Source: Photobacterium sp. TY1-4 (GTDB taxonomy: Bacteria > Pseudomonadota > Gammaproteobacteria > Enterobacterales > Vibrionaceae). From it: a stretch of 64,000 nt of DNA. A model generated the notes under the pieces. It did not search any database. It worked only from the letters and a program-made list of their open reading frames with translations, and was not told the origin of the DNA. The translations under genes were made by a program, and so were the position numbers. Below are positions 55,088 to 64,000 of this stretch, piece by piece. The stretch lies in the NCBI RefSeq assembly GCF_025398175.1, contig NZ_CP099734.1:124001-188000 (forward strand), given 5' to 3'. The first letter of the stretch is position 1; every line of letters begins with the position of its first letter.

Positions 55088-55900
55088 ATGCCAGAATTAC
55101 CTGAAGTTGAAGTGAGCCGGATGGGGATCACCCCTCATGTGGTGGGCCAGACGGTGACCCGGATCATTGTCCGGAATCCGAAGCTGCGCTGGCCGGTGCC
55201 GGAGGCGATCTGCCGGATCGAAGGTCAGGTGATCCGCCGGGTCAGCCGCCGGGCCAAATACCTGTTGCTCGAAACCGATATCGGCTACGCCATTGTGCAT
55301 CTGGGCATGTCGGGCAGCCTGCGGATCCTGCCGAGCGGGATCCCGGCAGAAAAGCATGATCATGTTGATCTGGTGCTCGCCAGCGGTGAGGTGCTGCGCT
55401 ATAACGATCCCCGTCGTTTCGGGGCCTGGCTGTGGCAACAGCCGCCGGAGGAGATCCATCAGGTGCTGGGTAAACTCGGCCCGGAGCCGCTGGATGCGGC
55501 ATTTTCGGCGGACTATCTGTACGAGAAGGCCCAGGGCAAGAGGACGGCGATCAAGCAGTTCATCATGGATAACCAGGTGGTGGTCGGGGTCGGGAATATT
55601 TATGCCAATGAGTCACTGTTCTGTGCCGGGATCCACCCGAAACGGGGTGCCGGACAGATCTCTCGTGCGCGGATCGTGGCACTGGTCGATCACATTAAAG
55701 CGGTGCTGTCGTTTGCGATTGAGCAGGGCGGCACGACCTTGAAAGATTTCAAGAACGCTGATGGCAAGCCGGGCTATTTTGCCCAGGAGCTGCAGGTGTA
55801 CGGCAAGGCGGGCCAGCCGTGTCCGCGTTGCGACAAGCCGCTCAGTGAGATGAAAATCGGGCAGCGGTCAACGGTGTATTGTAGCGACTGCCAGACATAA
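55088..55900 (+). CDS. mutM: formamidopyrimidine-DNA glycosylase (Fpg)
   Basis: MutM excises 8-oxoguanine and other oxidised purines. The 270-residue enzyme starts [14 protein letters not shown]: after removal of Met, Pro1 is the Schiff-base nucleophile and Glu2 follows. The helix-two-turn-helix motif is in [14 protein letters not shown] and the C-terminal zinc finger is [24 protein letters not shown] (cysteines paired as CPRC and CSDC). Position beside coaD and LPS genes matches E. coli. Confidence 0.98.
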   Translation: MPELPEVEVSRMGITPHVVGQTVTRIIVRNPKLRWPVPEAICRIEGQVIRRVSRRAKYLLLETDIGYAIVHLGMSGSLRILPSGIPAEKHDHVDLVLASGEVLRYNDPRRFGAWLWQQPPEEIHQVLGKLGPEPLDAAFSADYLYEKAQGKRTAIKQFIMDNQVVVGVGNIYANESLFCAGIHPKRGAGQISRARIVALVDHIKAVLSFAIEQGGTTLKDFKNADGKPGYFAQELQVYGKAGQPCPRCDKPLSEMKIGQRSTVYCSDCQT

Positions 55901-55951
55901 GAGTGACGTTGCCGGGGGCTGCCGGAAAAGGGGGCTTCTCCGGCGCGTCGG

Positions 55952-56509
<558 letters not shown>

Positions 56510-56584
56510 TTACCGCAATCCCTATGGCGGGTGAACGATATCTTGTAAGATCCGGACCGTTGAGACTCGTTGGAACAAGGTGCT

Positions 56585-57616
56585 ATGAAAAAAATTCTCG
56601 TTGTACGCAATGACAAGATTGGTGATTTTATGCTGGCCTGGCCCAGTTTTGCGATGCTGAAGCAGTCGTTGCCCGAGAGTCATATCACGGCACTGGTTCC
56701 CAACTACACGGCGCCGATTGCCCGGTTGTGTCCGTGGATTGATGAAGTGATTATCGATCCGACTAAAAAAGCCGACAAAGCAGCGCAGGCGGCGTTGCTC
56801 GACACGCTCAAGGCCGAGCGGTTCGACGCCGGGATCTGCCTGTTTTCGACCGGCTATAATGCGATGCTGTTGTGGCGGGCCGGGATCCCGTACCGGCTGG
56901 CACCGGCCACCAAACTGGCGCAAGTGTTGTTTAACCGCCGCCTCAAGCAGCGCCGCTCGCAGTCTGCGAAACCTGAATTTGAGTACAACCTGGATTTGAT
57001 CCGGTTTTTCCTCCGGGATCACGGCCTCGCGATTGAGGAGCCCCGGGGACCTTATCTGCATTTCAGCCCGCAGGCCCTGGATGCCCAGCGGGCGAAGCTG
57101 GTGGACCAGTTGGGACTGGATCCGGACAAACGCTGGTGCTTCGTGCATGCCGGGAGCGGCGGCTCGGCTAATAACCTGTCACTGGCGCAGTATGCGGCGT
57201 TGATCCAAGGGGTTGGCGCGTCTGTTGATTGTCAGTTTGTCCTGACTGCCGGGCCGGGGGAGGAAGCCATGGCGGCCTCACTGTATGAACGGGTGCACCC
57301 GCATGTCAGTGCGGTGGTGTATGATCGCAATGACGGCCTGCAGGATTTTACTTGCTCGTTGGCGTGTGCGTCCCTGTTTATGGCGGGCTCGACCGGGCCG
57401 TTACATATTGCCGCCGCACTGGATGTCCCGACCCTGGGGTTTTTCCCGAACAAACGTTCGGCCACGCCGCTGCGCTGGAAAACCCTCAACACCGAAGGAC
57501 GCCATCTGGCGTTTTGTCCGCCTGCGGGCAAGGAGACCGAGACGGACATGAGCCTGATTGAGATCGACGATGTGGTTACTCAAGCGGTGACTTGGGCGGC
57601 GCCGTACTGGTCCTGA
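56585..57616 (+). CDS. glycosyltransferase family 9 (heptosyltransferase-like)
   Basis: A 343-residue GT9 protein: [22 protein letters not shown] is the N-terminal nucleotide-sugar fold, [21 protein letters not shown] the central loop, and [21 protein letters not shown] the C-terminal binding site. GT9 enzymes transfer ADP-heptose in LPS core synthesis. It is transcribed away from coaD and its last 41 bases overlap, tail to tail, the waaE gene. Acceptor and position in the core cannot be read from the sequence. Confidence 0.85.
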   Translation: MKKILVVRNDKIGDFMLAWPSFAMLKQSLPESHITALVPNYTAPIARLCPWIDEVIIDPTKKADKAAQAALLDTLKAERFDAGICLFSTGYNAMLLWRAGIPYRLAPATKLAQVLFNRRLKQRRSQSAKPEFEYNLDLIRFFLRDHGLAIEEPRGPYLHFSPQALDAQRAKLVDQLGLDPDKRWCFVHAGSGGSANNLSLAQYAALIQGVGASVDCQFVLTAGPGEEAMAASLYERVHPHVSAVVYDRNDGLQDFTCSLACASLFMAGSTGPLHIAAALDVPTLGFFPNKRSATPLRWKTLNTEGRHLAFCPPAGKETETDMSLIEIDDVVTQAVTWAAPYWS

Positions 57617-58370
57617 TCCACAAATCGGCATATTTGACGAAGGTTGAGTGGGCGGACAGGATTGACAGCAGCAAGCCTTGTTTGCCATCCAGGAAGCCCG
57701 CCTTGATCACATACATCTTGAGAAAACAGCCTAGGGCATGCAGCAGCCCCTGGCTGATACTGCTGCGCTTACCGCGTTTTTCCCGCTGCTCGGCCCAGGC
57801 TTTGGCATAACCGGCCGACTTCACCAGGTAGTGGTGCAGATCATTGTAGGTAAAGTGCAGGAGATCCCCGTCCAGCTTGGCCACCTGCATGCTTTCATTC
57901 AGTTCCACTTTTTCATGGACCAAATCTTCGTTGTACTGCGTTAGCGCCGTCGGGTAGAGGCGGTTGACCCGATCCGGATACCAGCCGCAGTGGCGGATAT
58001 AACGGCCAAACACCCAACTGAGCCGGGCAATGCTGTAGACCGTGTTGGCCTGCGGGTTGGCCAGCGTCTGTTCGATGCTGGCGCGGAGTTCCGGCGTGAC
58101 CCGCTCATCGGCATCCAGCCACAGGACATAATCCGCGGTGACATAGCTTTGTGCCAGGCGGCGCTGGGGGCCAAAGCCCGGCCATTCGGCGTTGACATAA
58201 AACTTGTCGGTATACTGGCGTGCGACGGCCTCGGTATGGTCGGTGCTGCCCGAGTCGAGCACGATGATCTCATCGACCCAGCCACTGACGGACGCCAGGC
58301 AAGCCTGGAGGTTGTCGGCTTCGTTCTTCACGATCAGGGCTACGGCCAGTGTCGGCTTCTGCGTGCTCAT
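57576..58370 (-). CDS. waaE: LPS core glycosyltransferase family 2, WaaE-like
   Basis: A 264-residue GT2 enzyme starting [20 protein letters not shown], with the DSGSTD and DADE (LWLDADERV) metal/sugar motifs and [13 protein letters not shown]. WaaE/KdtX relatives add beta-1,4-glucose to heptose I. It is preceded by the heptosyltransferase gene with a four-base overlap (ATGA), and its end overlaps the convergent GT9 gene. Confidence 0.88.
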   Translation of the reverse strand: MSTQKPTLAVALIVKNEADNLQACLASVSGWVDEIIVLDSGSTDHTEAVARQYTDKFYVNAEWPGFGPQRRLAQSYVTADYVLWLDADERVTPELRASIEQTLANPQANTVYSIARLSWVFGRYIRHCGWYPDRVNRLYPTALTQYNEDLVHEKVELNESMQVAKLDGDLLHFTYNDLHHYLVKSAGYAKAWAEQREKRGKRSSISQGLLHALGCFLKMYVIKAGFLDGKQGLLLSILSAHSTFVKYADLWIRTSTAPPKSPLE

Positions 58371-59434
58371 GGTGTCTCCTCGAGAATAGAAAAATCGGTT
58401 AGGGCTTTATCCAGCATGGCGCAGACGGCCTCGGGCGGAATACGGCTCATGGCATCTTCGGCTTTGACCCGGCTTCGCCAGCTCAGTTGTTCCGGGGATT
58501 TGCCGGTTTCAGCTTCAATCGCTTCCCGGTATGCACTCACCACATAATCCAGATACCGATACGGACCGGTGCGTTGCGGGTTGTGGTGGGCATATAAGCC
58601 AATCACCGGGGTGTTGACGGCGACAGCCATGTGGGTCGGACCGGTATCCGGGGCGATCACCAGATCCGCTGCCGACAGCTGGGCCAGCATTTGCTTCAGC
58701 GAGCTTTGTCCGACCAGGTTGAGCAACGGCACTTGGCATTGCGAGCATACCTGCTCTGCGAGTTCGACCTCGACCCTAGCCGGGCTGCCAGCCAGAATCA
58801 CCTGCATCCCCTTGGCGGCGGCGTATTCTGCAACCCTGGCATATCCTGTGGCTGTCCAGTTCTTGAAGGCTTTGCTGGCGGCCGGGACAATCACCAGAGT
58901 CGGCTGGCCGGACGTTATATATTGTGACGCCCAGTCCGTCTCGGCCGCGCCGAGCGGCAGTGACCAGCGCGCAGTGGTATCCTCAATCCCTAGTTCCCGG
59001 GCAAAGGCCATAAAACCGTCCAGCACATGTGGCGAACGTGGGGAAGGAACCGGATGGTTGATAAACCATTTTTGCATGTCGCTGCTGCGGGTGTGATCAA
59101 AGCCCAGCCGGTATTTGGCCCGGACCCCCAGGCTGACAATACTGGCCCGCAGGGCGGTTTGTAGATGCAGCAGGGCATCGAATTTCCGACCGCGGAGCTG
59201 GCGCCAGAGTTGGGTATAGCCTTTCCAGCCGAGCTTTTTATCAAACGGGATCACTTCGACGCCGGGCAGGTCGCCCAGCAGCTGGGCTTCGGCTTTGCCC
59301 ATGATCCAGGTAATTTTTGTCTCCGGCCATTGCCGCTGGATCGCTTGGACCATCGCGCTGGCATTGCAGGCATCACCAATGGCGGAGAGCCGTAAAACAC
59401 ATAAAGATGTGGGAGGAGACAAAAATAAGCTCAT
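58367..59434 (-). CDS. lipopolysaccharide heptosyltransferase, family 9
   Basis: A 355-residue GT9 enzyme resembling heptosyltransferase [22 protein letters not shown] at the N-terminus, [38 protein letters not shown], and [25 protein letters not shown] at the donor site. In Vibrio this position (between kdkA and waaE) is occupied by a WaaC-like enzyme, so heptosyltransferase I is the best guess, but it is not proven. Coupled to waaE by an ATGA overlap. Confidence 0.82.
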   Translation of the reverse strand: MSLFLSPPTSLCVLRLSAIGDACNASAMVQAIQRQWPETKITWIMGKAEAQLLGDLPGVEVIPFDKKLGWKGYTQLWRQLRGRKFDALLHLQTALRASIVSLGVRAKYRLGFDHTRSSDMQKWFINHPVPSPRSPHVLDGFMAFARELGIEDTTARWSLPLGAAETDWASQYITSGQPTLVIVPAASKAFKNWTATGYARVAEYAAAKGMQVILAGSPARVEVELAEQVCSQCQVPLLNLVGQSSLKQMLAQLSAADLVIAPDTGPTHMAVAVNTPVIGLYAHHNPQRTGPYRYLDYVVSAYREAIEAETGKSPEQLSWRSRVKAEDAMSRIPPEAVCAMLDKALTDFSILEETP

Positions 59435-59512
59435 ACTTCATTGCTCTGGAAAATAGAAGTCTGCATTATGCAGCTGGGATAAAAAATTGTAAAACCACAG
59501 ATTTAAACACAT

Positions 59513-60220
59513 ATGCAAGTTATATCATCAACAAATACCCGGATCTGGTTTGATGAGGCTTTGCTTGACGCTGAGCCGGAACGCAGCTTTGACCCGCAGT
59601 ATTGGCAGCAGCGGGGAGCGATGAGCGGCCAGGCCCGCGGACGCGGAACGACGTATTTTATCGAGACGCCCGTCTTGCCGATGGCGCTGCGTCATTACTG
59701 GCGTGGCGGCTTACTGGGAAAGCTCATTCGGGATCAATATATTTTTACCGGCTGGGACAACACCCGTTGCGCGCAGGAGCTCCAACTATTGCAGCTGCTG
59801 GCTGAGGGGGGAGTGCGGGTGCCGCGGCCGGTGGCGGCCCGGGCGGTGCGCTGCGGTGTCGGGTACCGGGCTGATATTCTGACCGAAAAAGTGCCGGGTG
59901 CGCAGGATCTGGTGGCAGTGTTGCAGCTGCGTGCTATGGCCCCCGCGGAATGGGCCGAAGTTGGTCAATTGATCCGGCAGATGCATGATCTCGGCGTCTG
60001 CCATACAGATTTAAACATTCACAATATACTATTAGATAACCAAGGGCAGTGCTGGTTGATCGATTTTGACAAGTGCTCCCAGCGGAAAGGAGAAGCATGG
60101 AAGCAGCAAAACCTTGATAGGTTGTTGCGATCTTTAAGAAAGGAACTTCAGCGTTTTTCCATCCTGTGGGTTGAGGATGACTGGGAAGCGCTCATGGCCG
60201 GCTATCGGCATAACGAGTAA
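59513..60220 (+). CDS. kdkA: 3-deoxy-D-manno-octulosonic acid kinase
   Basis: KdkA phosphorylates the single KDO of Vibrio/Haemophilus-type LPS core. The 235-residue protein has the small-kinase fold with RGRGTTYFIE, the RHYWRGGLLGKLIRDQYIF region, the catalytic HTDLNIHNILLD and the metal-binding LIDFDKC. Its neighbours are LPS core genes, which agrees. The start ATG 59513 lacks a strong ribosome-binding site, and its 5' region is AT-rich. Confidence 0.93.
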   Translation: MQVISSTNTRIWFDEALLDAEPERSFDPQYWQQRGAMSGQARGRGTTYFIETPVLPMALRHYWRGGLLGKLIRDQYIFTGWDNTRCAQELQLLQLLAEGGVRVPRPVAARAVRCGVGYRADILTEKVPGAQDLVAVLQLRAMAPAEWAEVGQLIRQMHDLGVCHTDLNIHNILLDNQGQCWLIDFDKCSQRKGEAWKQQNLDRLLRSLRKELQRFSILWVEDDWEALMAGYRHNE

Positions 60221-60244
60221 TTCTAAAAATTGTACGACGAACAA

Positions 60245-61039
60245 ATGAAGAATATAACTATTTTATTGGCCAACCGCGGGATTAAATTATTGGGCAACTG
60301 CTTTAAAGTGCTCTCGTATCCGTTCCACTGGTTGTTCCCGAAAAAACGATTTGAGATCCCGATTTATTCGAAAGCGAAGATCAAAGCTGTGAATGATGCG
60401 GGGATCCCCAAGGTGATCTGGCAAACCAATTTCTCCAACCAATCCACCCTGCCGGTCTATCTGAACTATTTGTTTAACCGCCTGATGGCTTTGGATCACG
60501 ACTACTATTATGTCAGCACCGAGGCGCGTCAGGAATTCATCAAGGCAAACGCCTCCGACGAGATCTACCAGAGTTACTGCCAAATCACGGACGGCGCTGC
60601 CCAGGCGGATTTATGGCGCCTGTTGACCCTGGACAAGCTGGGGGGGATTTATATGGACATTGACGCCTGCCTGGTGTGGCCGCTGTCCCGGATCACCCGG
60701 GGGAAAGATCATGTCTTTATCTCGAATAAGCAGGACCGACAAATCACCAACTTTTTCATTGCGACGAAGCCGAATAATCCGGTGTTGCAGAAAACCATCG
60801 CGCAGGTGGTGAAAAATATTCAACACTATGATGCGCAGAAAGGGGTGTATTTTACGACGGGCCCAGCCGTACTTGAGCAAGCGCTGGCAGGCGAGGATGC
60901 TTACATCAGAAGCTACCGCTATACCGCGATTCAGGGATGCTTTACCAATGAGCATTTTCAGTACATGGATAAACCGCGAGGCAAGTGGATCCATGCCGAT
61001 GCGAAAGATTTAATCAATAAAGGGACGCCCAAGCCTTGA
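60245..61039 (+). CDS. DXD-motif glycosyltransferase (GT32-like)
   Basis: A 264-residue protein with the GT32/capsular-polysaccharide pattern IPKVIWQTNFSNQSTLP, then AAQADLWRLLTLDKLGGIYMDIDACLVW containing the DXD metal motif (DID). It probably adds a sugar to the LPS core or a surface glycan; donor unknown. ATG 60245 is chosen over TTG 60230; neither has a strong ribosome-binding site. It follows kdkA by 24 bases on the same strand. Confidence 0.85.
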   Translation: MKNITILLANRGIKLLGNCFKVLSYPFHWLFPKKRFEIPIYSKAKIKAVNDAGIPKVIWQTNFSNQSTLPVYLNYLFNRLMALDHDYYYVSTEARQEFIKANASDEIYQSYCQITDGAAQADLWRLLTLDKLGGIYMDIDACLVWPLSRITRGKDHVFISNKQDRQITNFFIATKPNNPVLQKTIAQVVKNIQHYDAQKGVYFTTGPAVLEQALAGEDAYIRSYRYTAIQGCFTNEHFQYMDKPRGKWIHADAKDLINKGTPKP

Positions 61040-61059
61040 GCCCGGCGCATGTCCAGGCC

Positions 61060-61091
61060 AAGAAAGTCAGCTGCGGCTGACTTTCTTGTTT
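61060..61091 (+). terminator. terminator after the DXD glycosyltransferase gene
   Basis: AAGAAAGTCAGC and GCTGACTTTCTT form a perfect 12-bp stem with a TGCG loop; TTGTTT follows. It lies 21 bases after the stop, ending the kdkA-glycosyltransferase unit and convergent to waaA. Confidence 0.75.
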
Positions 61092-61180
61092 CTGGCAAAA
61101 TATACTGATGGCAGGGGCTTGCGAGCAAAGGCTCCTAGCAGCGATAGAGCCCTTAGCGCCATTGTTCAGATTCTGAGTTG

Positions 61181-62467
61181 TCAGGACTGTTGCGCTGTTA
61201 ACGTCCGTGAGATAGCCGCCAGGGTCTTCGCAATTGCCCCCTGGTTTTCTTCCAGCACCGCCCGTGCATTGGCGCCCATGGCTTCACACTGCTGCGTGTC
61301 ACACAATAGGGTGGTGACTTGTTGGGCTAACTGCGCCGCATCTTCACAGACCCGGCAGCCGCCGCGATGGATCAGCTGCTGGGCAATGTCCGTAAAGTTA
61401 TAGTAGCTGGGCCCCGTCAGGACAGGTTTGGCCAGGGCGGCAGGTTCCAGCATATTGTGGCCGCCGACCTTGTCCCCGATCAGGCTCCCGCCGACGAAAG
61501 CGATATCGGCCGCAGCAAACATCATCAGCATTTCCCCCATGGTGTCGCCGAGGTAAATCTCACATGAGGCCGGGAGCGGCTGATCACCGGTATCCGTGCG
61601 CCGAACCCAATCGAATCCTGCCTGGCTGCACAGTTGGGAGACGGCGGCAAAGCGTTCGGGATGGCGTGGCACCAGCATCAGCAGCGCGTCCGGGCATTGG
61701 GTTTTGATTTGCCGGAAGGCTGTCAGAATTTGTTCATCTTCTCCCTGGTGGGTACTGGCGGCAATCCACACCGGGCGTGAACCCAGTTGCCGACGCAGCG
61801 CGGCGCCTTGGCTGCGGATGGTGTCGCTGATGGCGAGGTCAAATTTCAGAGAGCCGGTCACCTGAACCTGTGATGGGCTGACCCCGAGCCGCTGAAAGCG
61901 ATCGGCATCATCCGGGTGCTGGCAAAGCAGCAGGTCAATGTTTATGCGGGCGAGATCAAACAGCGGCTGGACTTTCCGGTAGCGCTGGCAAGAGCGCTCG
62001 GACAGGCGGGCGTTGAGCACGGTAACTGCAATACCGGCCCGCTTGGCTTGGCGTAGGGTATTTGGCCACAGCTCGGTTTCCATGATCAGCAATGCCCGGG
62101 GCCGGGTGATGTTCAGAAACCGGCGCACGGCCCAGCCGAAATCCAGCGGCATATAGCGATGTTCGGCAATATCTGCCAGCTTGGCGGCCTGAGCGGCGCC
62201 GGTGCTGGTGGTGGTCGTGAGTAGCAGTGCCTGGTTCGGATACTGGCGGTGCAAGGCACGGATCAGCTCGCTGGCGGCGATCACCTCGCCGACAGAAACT
62301 GCATGGATCCAGACAGGCCGCTGGCCTGTGAGCGGCGGACAGAAGCCAAAGTGCTCCCGCCAGCGGCGGCCGACCGCGGGCTTGTCCGGATGGTGCCGGT
62401 ACAGCTTTACCAGAAAGAACGGGCAGGCCAGGTACAGCAGGGCCGAGTAAAGGTATCTCAGCATCAT
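61181..62467 (-). CDS. waaA: 3-deoxy-D-manno-octulosonic acid transferase
   Basis: WaaA adds KDO to lipid A. The 428-residue GT30 enzyme has an N-terminal membrane anchor (LRYLYSALLYLACPFFLVKLY), WIHAVSVGEVIAASEL, METELWPNTL, AASTHQGEDEQIL and VGGSLIGDKVGGHNMLEPAA. In Vibrio-type LPS it acts together with KdkA as a mono-functional KDO transferase (family knowledge). Start ATG 62467 overlaps the waaF stop (ATGA); a long upstream in-frame stretch lies within waaF and is not used. Confidence 0.95.
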   Translation of the reverse strand: MMLRYLYSALLYLACPFFLVKLYRHHPDKPAVGRRWREHFGFCPPLTGQRPVWIHAVSVGEVIAASELIRALHRQYPNQALLLTTTTSTGAAQAAKLADIAEHRYMPLDFGWAVRRFLNITRPRALLIMETELWPNTLRQAKRAGIAVTVLNARLSERSCQRYRKVQPLFDLARINIDLLLCQHPDDADRFQRLGVSPSQVQVTGSLKFDLAISDTIRSQGAALRRQLGSRPVWIAASTHQGEDEQILTAFRQIKTQCPDALLMLVPRHPERFAAVSQLCSQAGFDWVRRTDTGDQPLPASCEIYLGDTMGEMLMMFAAADIAFVGGSLIGDKVGGHNMLEPAALAKPVLTGPSYYNFTDIAQQLIHRGGCRVCEDAAQLAQQVTTLLCDTQQCEAMGANARAVLEENQGAIAKTLAAISRTLTAQQS

Positions 62468-63504
62468 GCTTGCGCTTCTACGTTGAGTTTGTGGATGGCG
62501 TCTACAACCCGCGACGGCATCAGCTCTTTCAGACACTTCAGATGGCCGTAAGGACACTCGCGCTTGAAGCACGGGCGGCATTCGATATCGGTGTGGAGGA
62601 TGGCAACCTGCTCGGCGAGCGGCGGTGTGTAGTCGGGCGAGGTAGAGCCATACAGGGCGACAATTTTGGTGCCGACGGCTGCAGCGATGTGCATCAGGCC
62701 TGAATCGTTGCTCAGGACAATCCGGCACTTCGCCAGCAGGTCGATGGCCTCAACCAGCTGCGTTTGGCCGGCCAGGTTCGCACAATGCTGGCGATGTTCC
62801 GGCGCCAGCTGCGAAACGATGTCATTAGTTACGGCTTGATCTTTTTGTGAGCCAAACAGCCAGACCTGGAACCCGGCTTTAATCATGGCGTTGGCGACTT
62901 CGGCAAAATAGTGTTCAGGCCAGCGTTTGGCCGGGCCGAATTCAGCCCCCGGGCACATCCCCAGCACAGGACGCTCGTCACTGAGGCCTAATCGCGCCAT
63001 TGAGGCTGCTTGTTGGGCTTGATCCACATTCAGTTTCGGATGCGGAATCGCCGGGAGGCAGCTGCTGTCCGCCATCCGGGCCTTGTCGTAGGCCAGGGCG
63101 CAGTAGCACTCGACCATCAATCCGAATTGTTTTTTGTTGCTCCGCAGATCATTGAGCAGCCCGTAGCGTGACTCCCCTTTCCAGCCGGTTCGGGACGGAA
63201 TCTTGGCAAACAGGGGGATCAGTGCAGACTTGGCGGAATTGGGCAGGACATAGGCATGGGTATATCCGTGTCCACGCAGGGATTTCCCGATCTGGTAGCG
63301 GCCTGTTAAGTTGAATTCACCATGGCCAATCGGCATCTCGAGCGCTTGGTTGATTTCCGGCATGCGTTCCAGGAGTGGTTTACACCAGGCGGGCGCGATC
63401 ACATCAATTGTGGCGTGTGGGTGTTGTTGCTTGAGGCTGGTATAAAGCGTCTGCGACATCACCATATCGCCGACCCAGGATGGGCCAATAATTAGTATTT
63501 TCAT
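62464..63504 (-). CDS. waaF: ADP-heptose-LPS heptosyltransferase II
   Basis: WaaF adds the second heptose of the inner core. The 346-residue GT9 protein starts MKILIIGPSWVGDMVMSQTL, has PGAEFGPAKRWPEHYFAEVA and NDSGLMHIAAAVGTKIVALYGSTSPDYTPPL, and ends in the cysteine-rich ECRPCFKRECPYGHLKCL typical of Vibrio/enterobacterial WaaF. Coupled to waaA by an ATGA overlap. ATG 63504 is used; a TTG at 63528 is in frame. Confidence 0.95.
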   Translation of the reverse strand: MKILIIGPSWVGDMVMSQTLYTSLKQQHPHATIDVIAPAWCKPLLERMPEINQALEMPIGHGEFNLTGRYQIGKSLRGHGYTHAYVLPNSAKSALIPLFAKIPSRTGWKGESRYGLLNDLRSNKKQFGLMVECYCALAYDKARMADSSCLPAIPHPKLNVDQAQQAASMARLGLSDERPVLGMCPGAEFGPAKRWPEHYFAEVANAMIKAGFQVWLFGSQKDQAVTNDIVSQLAPEHRQHCANLAGQTQLVEAIDLLAKCRIVLSNDSGLMHIAAAVGTKIVALYGSTSPDYTPPLAEQVAILHTDIECRPCFKRECPYGHLKCLKELMPSRVVDAIHKLNVEAQA

Positions 63505-63563
63505 TTTACGTCGTGCCTGATGGGTCAATCTATCTGTTGTGAAGTTTATAAGGAAAGGCGGCG

Positions 63564-64000
63564 CTAATGAACGAATTTTTTACCTTCGAGGCTGGAGATT
63601 GGCTTCGCCGGATTACCACCGAGGATCAGATCGGACTCAGGAAACGTCCGGGTGACGTTGGCATTGGCGGACACAATACTGTTGTTGCCGATGGTGACGC
63701 CTTTGAGGATGGTGCTTTTGGCGCAAATCCATACATCGTTGCCGATTTGGATGGGCTGGTCCGGGTTCAGTCGCTGGTGATGTTGATCCACGATGCTGTG
63801 CTGATCGGTATCCATAAACAGGGTTTGCCAGGAGATGAGACTGTTTTTCCCAAACTGTATTTTATGGTTACAGATGATGGTGGCTTCACCGGTGAAGTTG
63901 GACCCTTCCCCGATCTCCAGATGGCCGCGGACATCCAGTTTCGTGCCTGTGCCCAGTTTGACTTTGGGATGGAAGGTGATTCGGCCTTGTGGCGAGACGG
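63564..64000 (-). CDS. left-handed beta-helix (hexapeptide) acyltransferase, N-terminus beyond window
   Basis: The minus-strand frame is open from the window end to a stop at 63564. It shows hexapeptide repeats forming a left-handed beta helix (KLGTGTKLDVRGHLEIGEGSN, cut as TGTKLDVRGHLEIGEGSNFT; later IQIGNDVWICAKSTILKGVT and IGNNSIVSANANVTRTF) and an LGGNPAKPI closing motif of the CysE/NodL/WbbJ-type transferases. It probably acetylates a sugar of the LPS or O-antigen (inference from context). The N-terminal part lies outside the window. 59 bases upstream of waaF. Confidence 0.85.
   Translation of the reverse strand, partial: VSPQGRITFHPKVKLGTGTKLDVRGHLEIGEGSNFTGEATIICNHKIQFGKNSLISWQTLFMDTDQHSIVDQHHQRLNPDQPIQIGNDVWICAKSTILKGVTIGNNSIVSANANVTRTFPESDLILGGNPAKPISSLEGKKFVH

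Noticed and set aside
61181..62728. 515-codon version of WaaA
   Set aside because: The extra 87 N-terminal codons lie inside waaF and lack family similarity; the ATG at 62467 gives the normal WaaA length.

Overview
The window is a chromosomal segment of a gammaproteobacterium, most probably Vibrionaceae (a Photobacterium-like lineage with GC clearly above 50%). The evidence is gene content and order: plsB-lexA, nfuA-gntX/comF-bioH-tex-greB-ompR-envZ, xanP-recG-trmH-spoT-rpoZ-gmk, yicC/rph-pyrE-slmA-coaBC-radC-rpmB-rpmG-mutM-coaD, and a Vibrio-type LPS core locus (waaE, kdkA, waaA, waaF). I cannot name the species.

Layout. 1-3.3 kb: plsB (cut by the window start) and lexA behind twin SOS boxes. 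3.3-4.2 kb: a methyltransferase gene behind a strong Fur box. 4.4-12.3 kb: a complete aa3-type cytochrome c oxidase operon (coxB with a fused cytochrome c, coxA, ctaG, coxC, SURF1, a short SCO-like protein, ctaA, ctaB) with a small DUF2909 gene on the opposite strand; it lies between lexA and dinF. 12.5-20.2 kb: dinF, a 3D-domain protein, nfuA, comF, bioH, two unknown small genes and tex. 20.4-25.1 kb: an accessory catabolic module (FAD amino-acid dehydrogenase, NhaC antiporter, ornithine cyclodeaminase family enzyme, divergent AraC regulator). 25.2-31.5 kb: greB, a GDSL hydrolase translationally coupled to a chemoreceptor, and ompR-envZ. 31.6-39.3 kb: xanP (with a PurR operator), recG, trmH, spoT, rpoZ, gmk. 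39.5-41.8 kb: a divergent MFS/LysR pair.

41.8-47.2 kb is a visibly AT-richer island: a DUF6933-like gene, a decayed IS5-type transposase, an unrecognised 276-residue protein, an IS4-family element carrying an IS630-family element inside its transposase gene (both with exact ends and target duplications), and an IS256-type remnant. Housekeeping genes resume at 47.2 kb with the EF-P-like gene yeiP, then yicC, rph-pyrE with an unusual structured leader, slmA, coaBC, radC, ribosomal proteins L28/L33, mutM and coaD. From 56.6 kb to the end is the LPS inner-core locus: heptosyltransferase-family enzymes, WaaE, KDO kinase, a DXD glycosyltransferase, WaaA, WaaF and a truncated hexapeptide acyltransferase.

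The best candidates for something undescribed are the orphan 276-residue protein in the island, the amino-acid module between tex and greB, the hydrolase-chemoreceptor pair, and the pyrE leader with its 13-bp hairpin and five 15-bp repeats.
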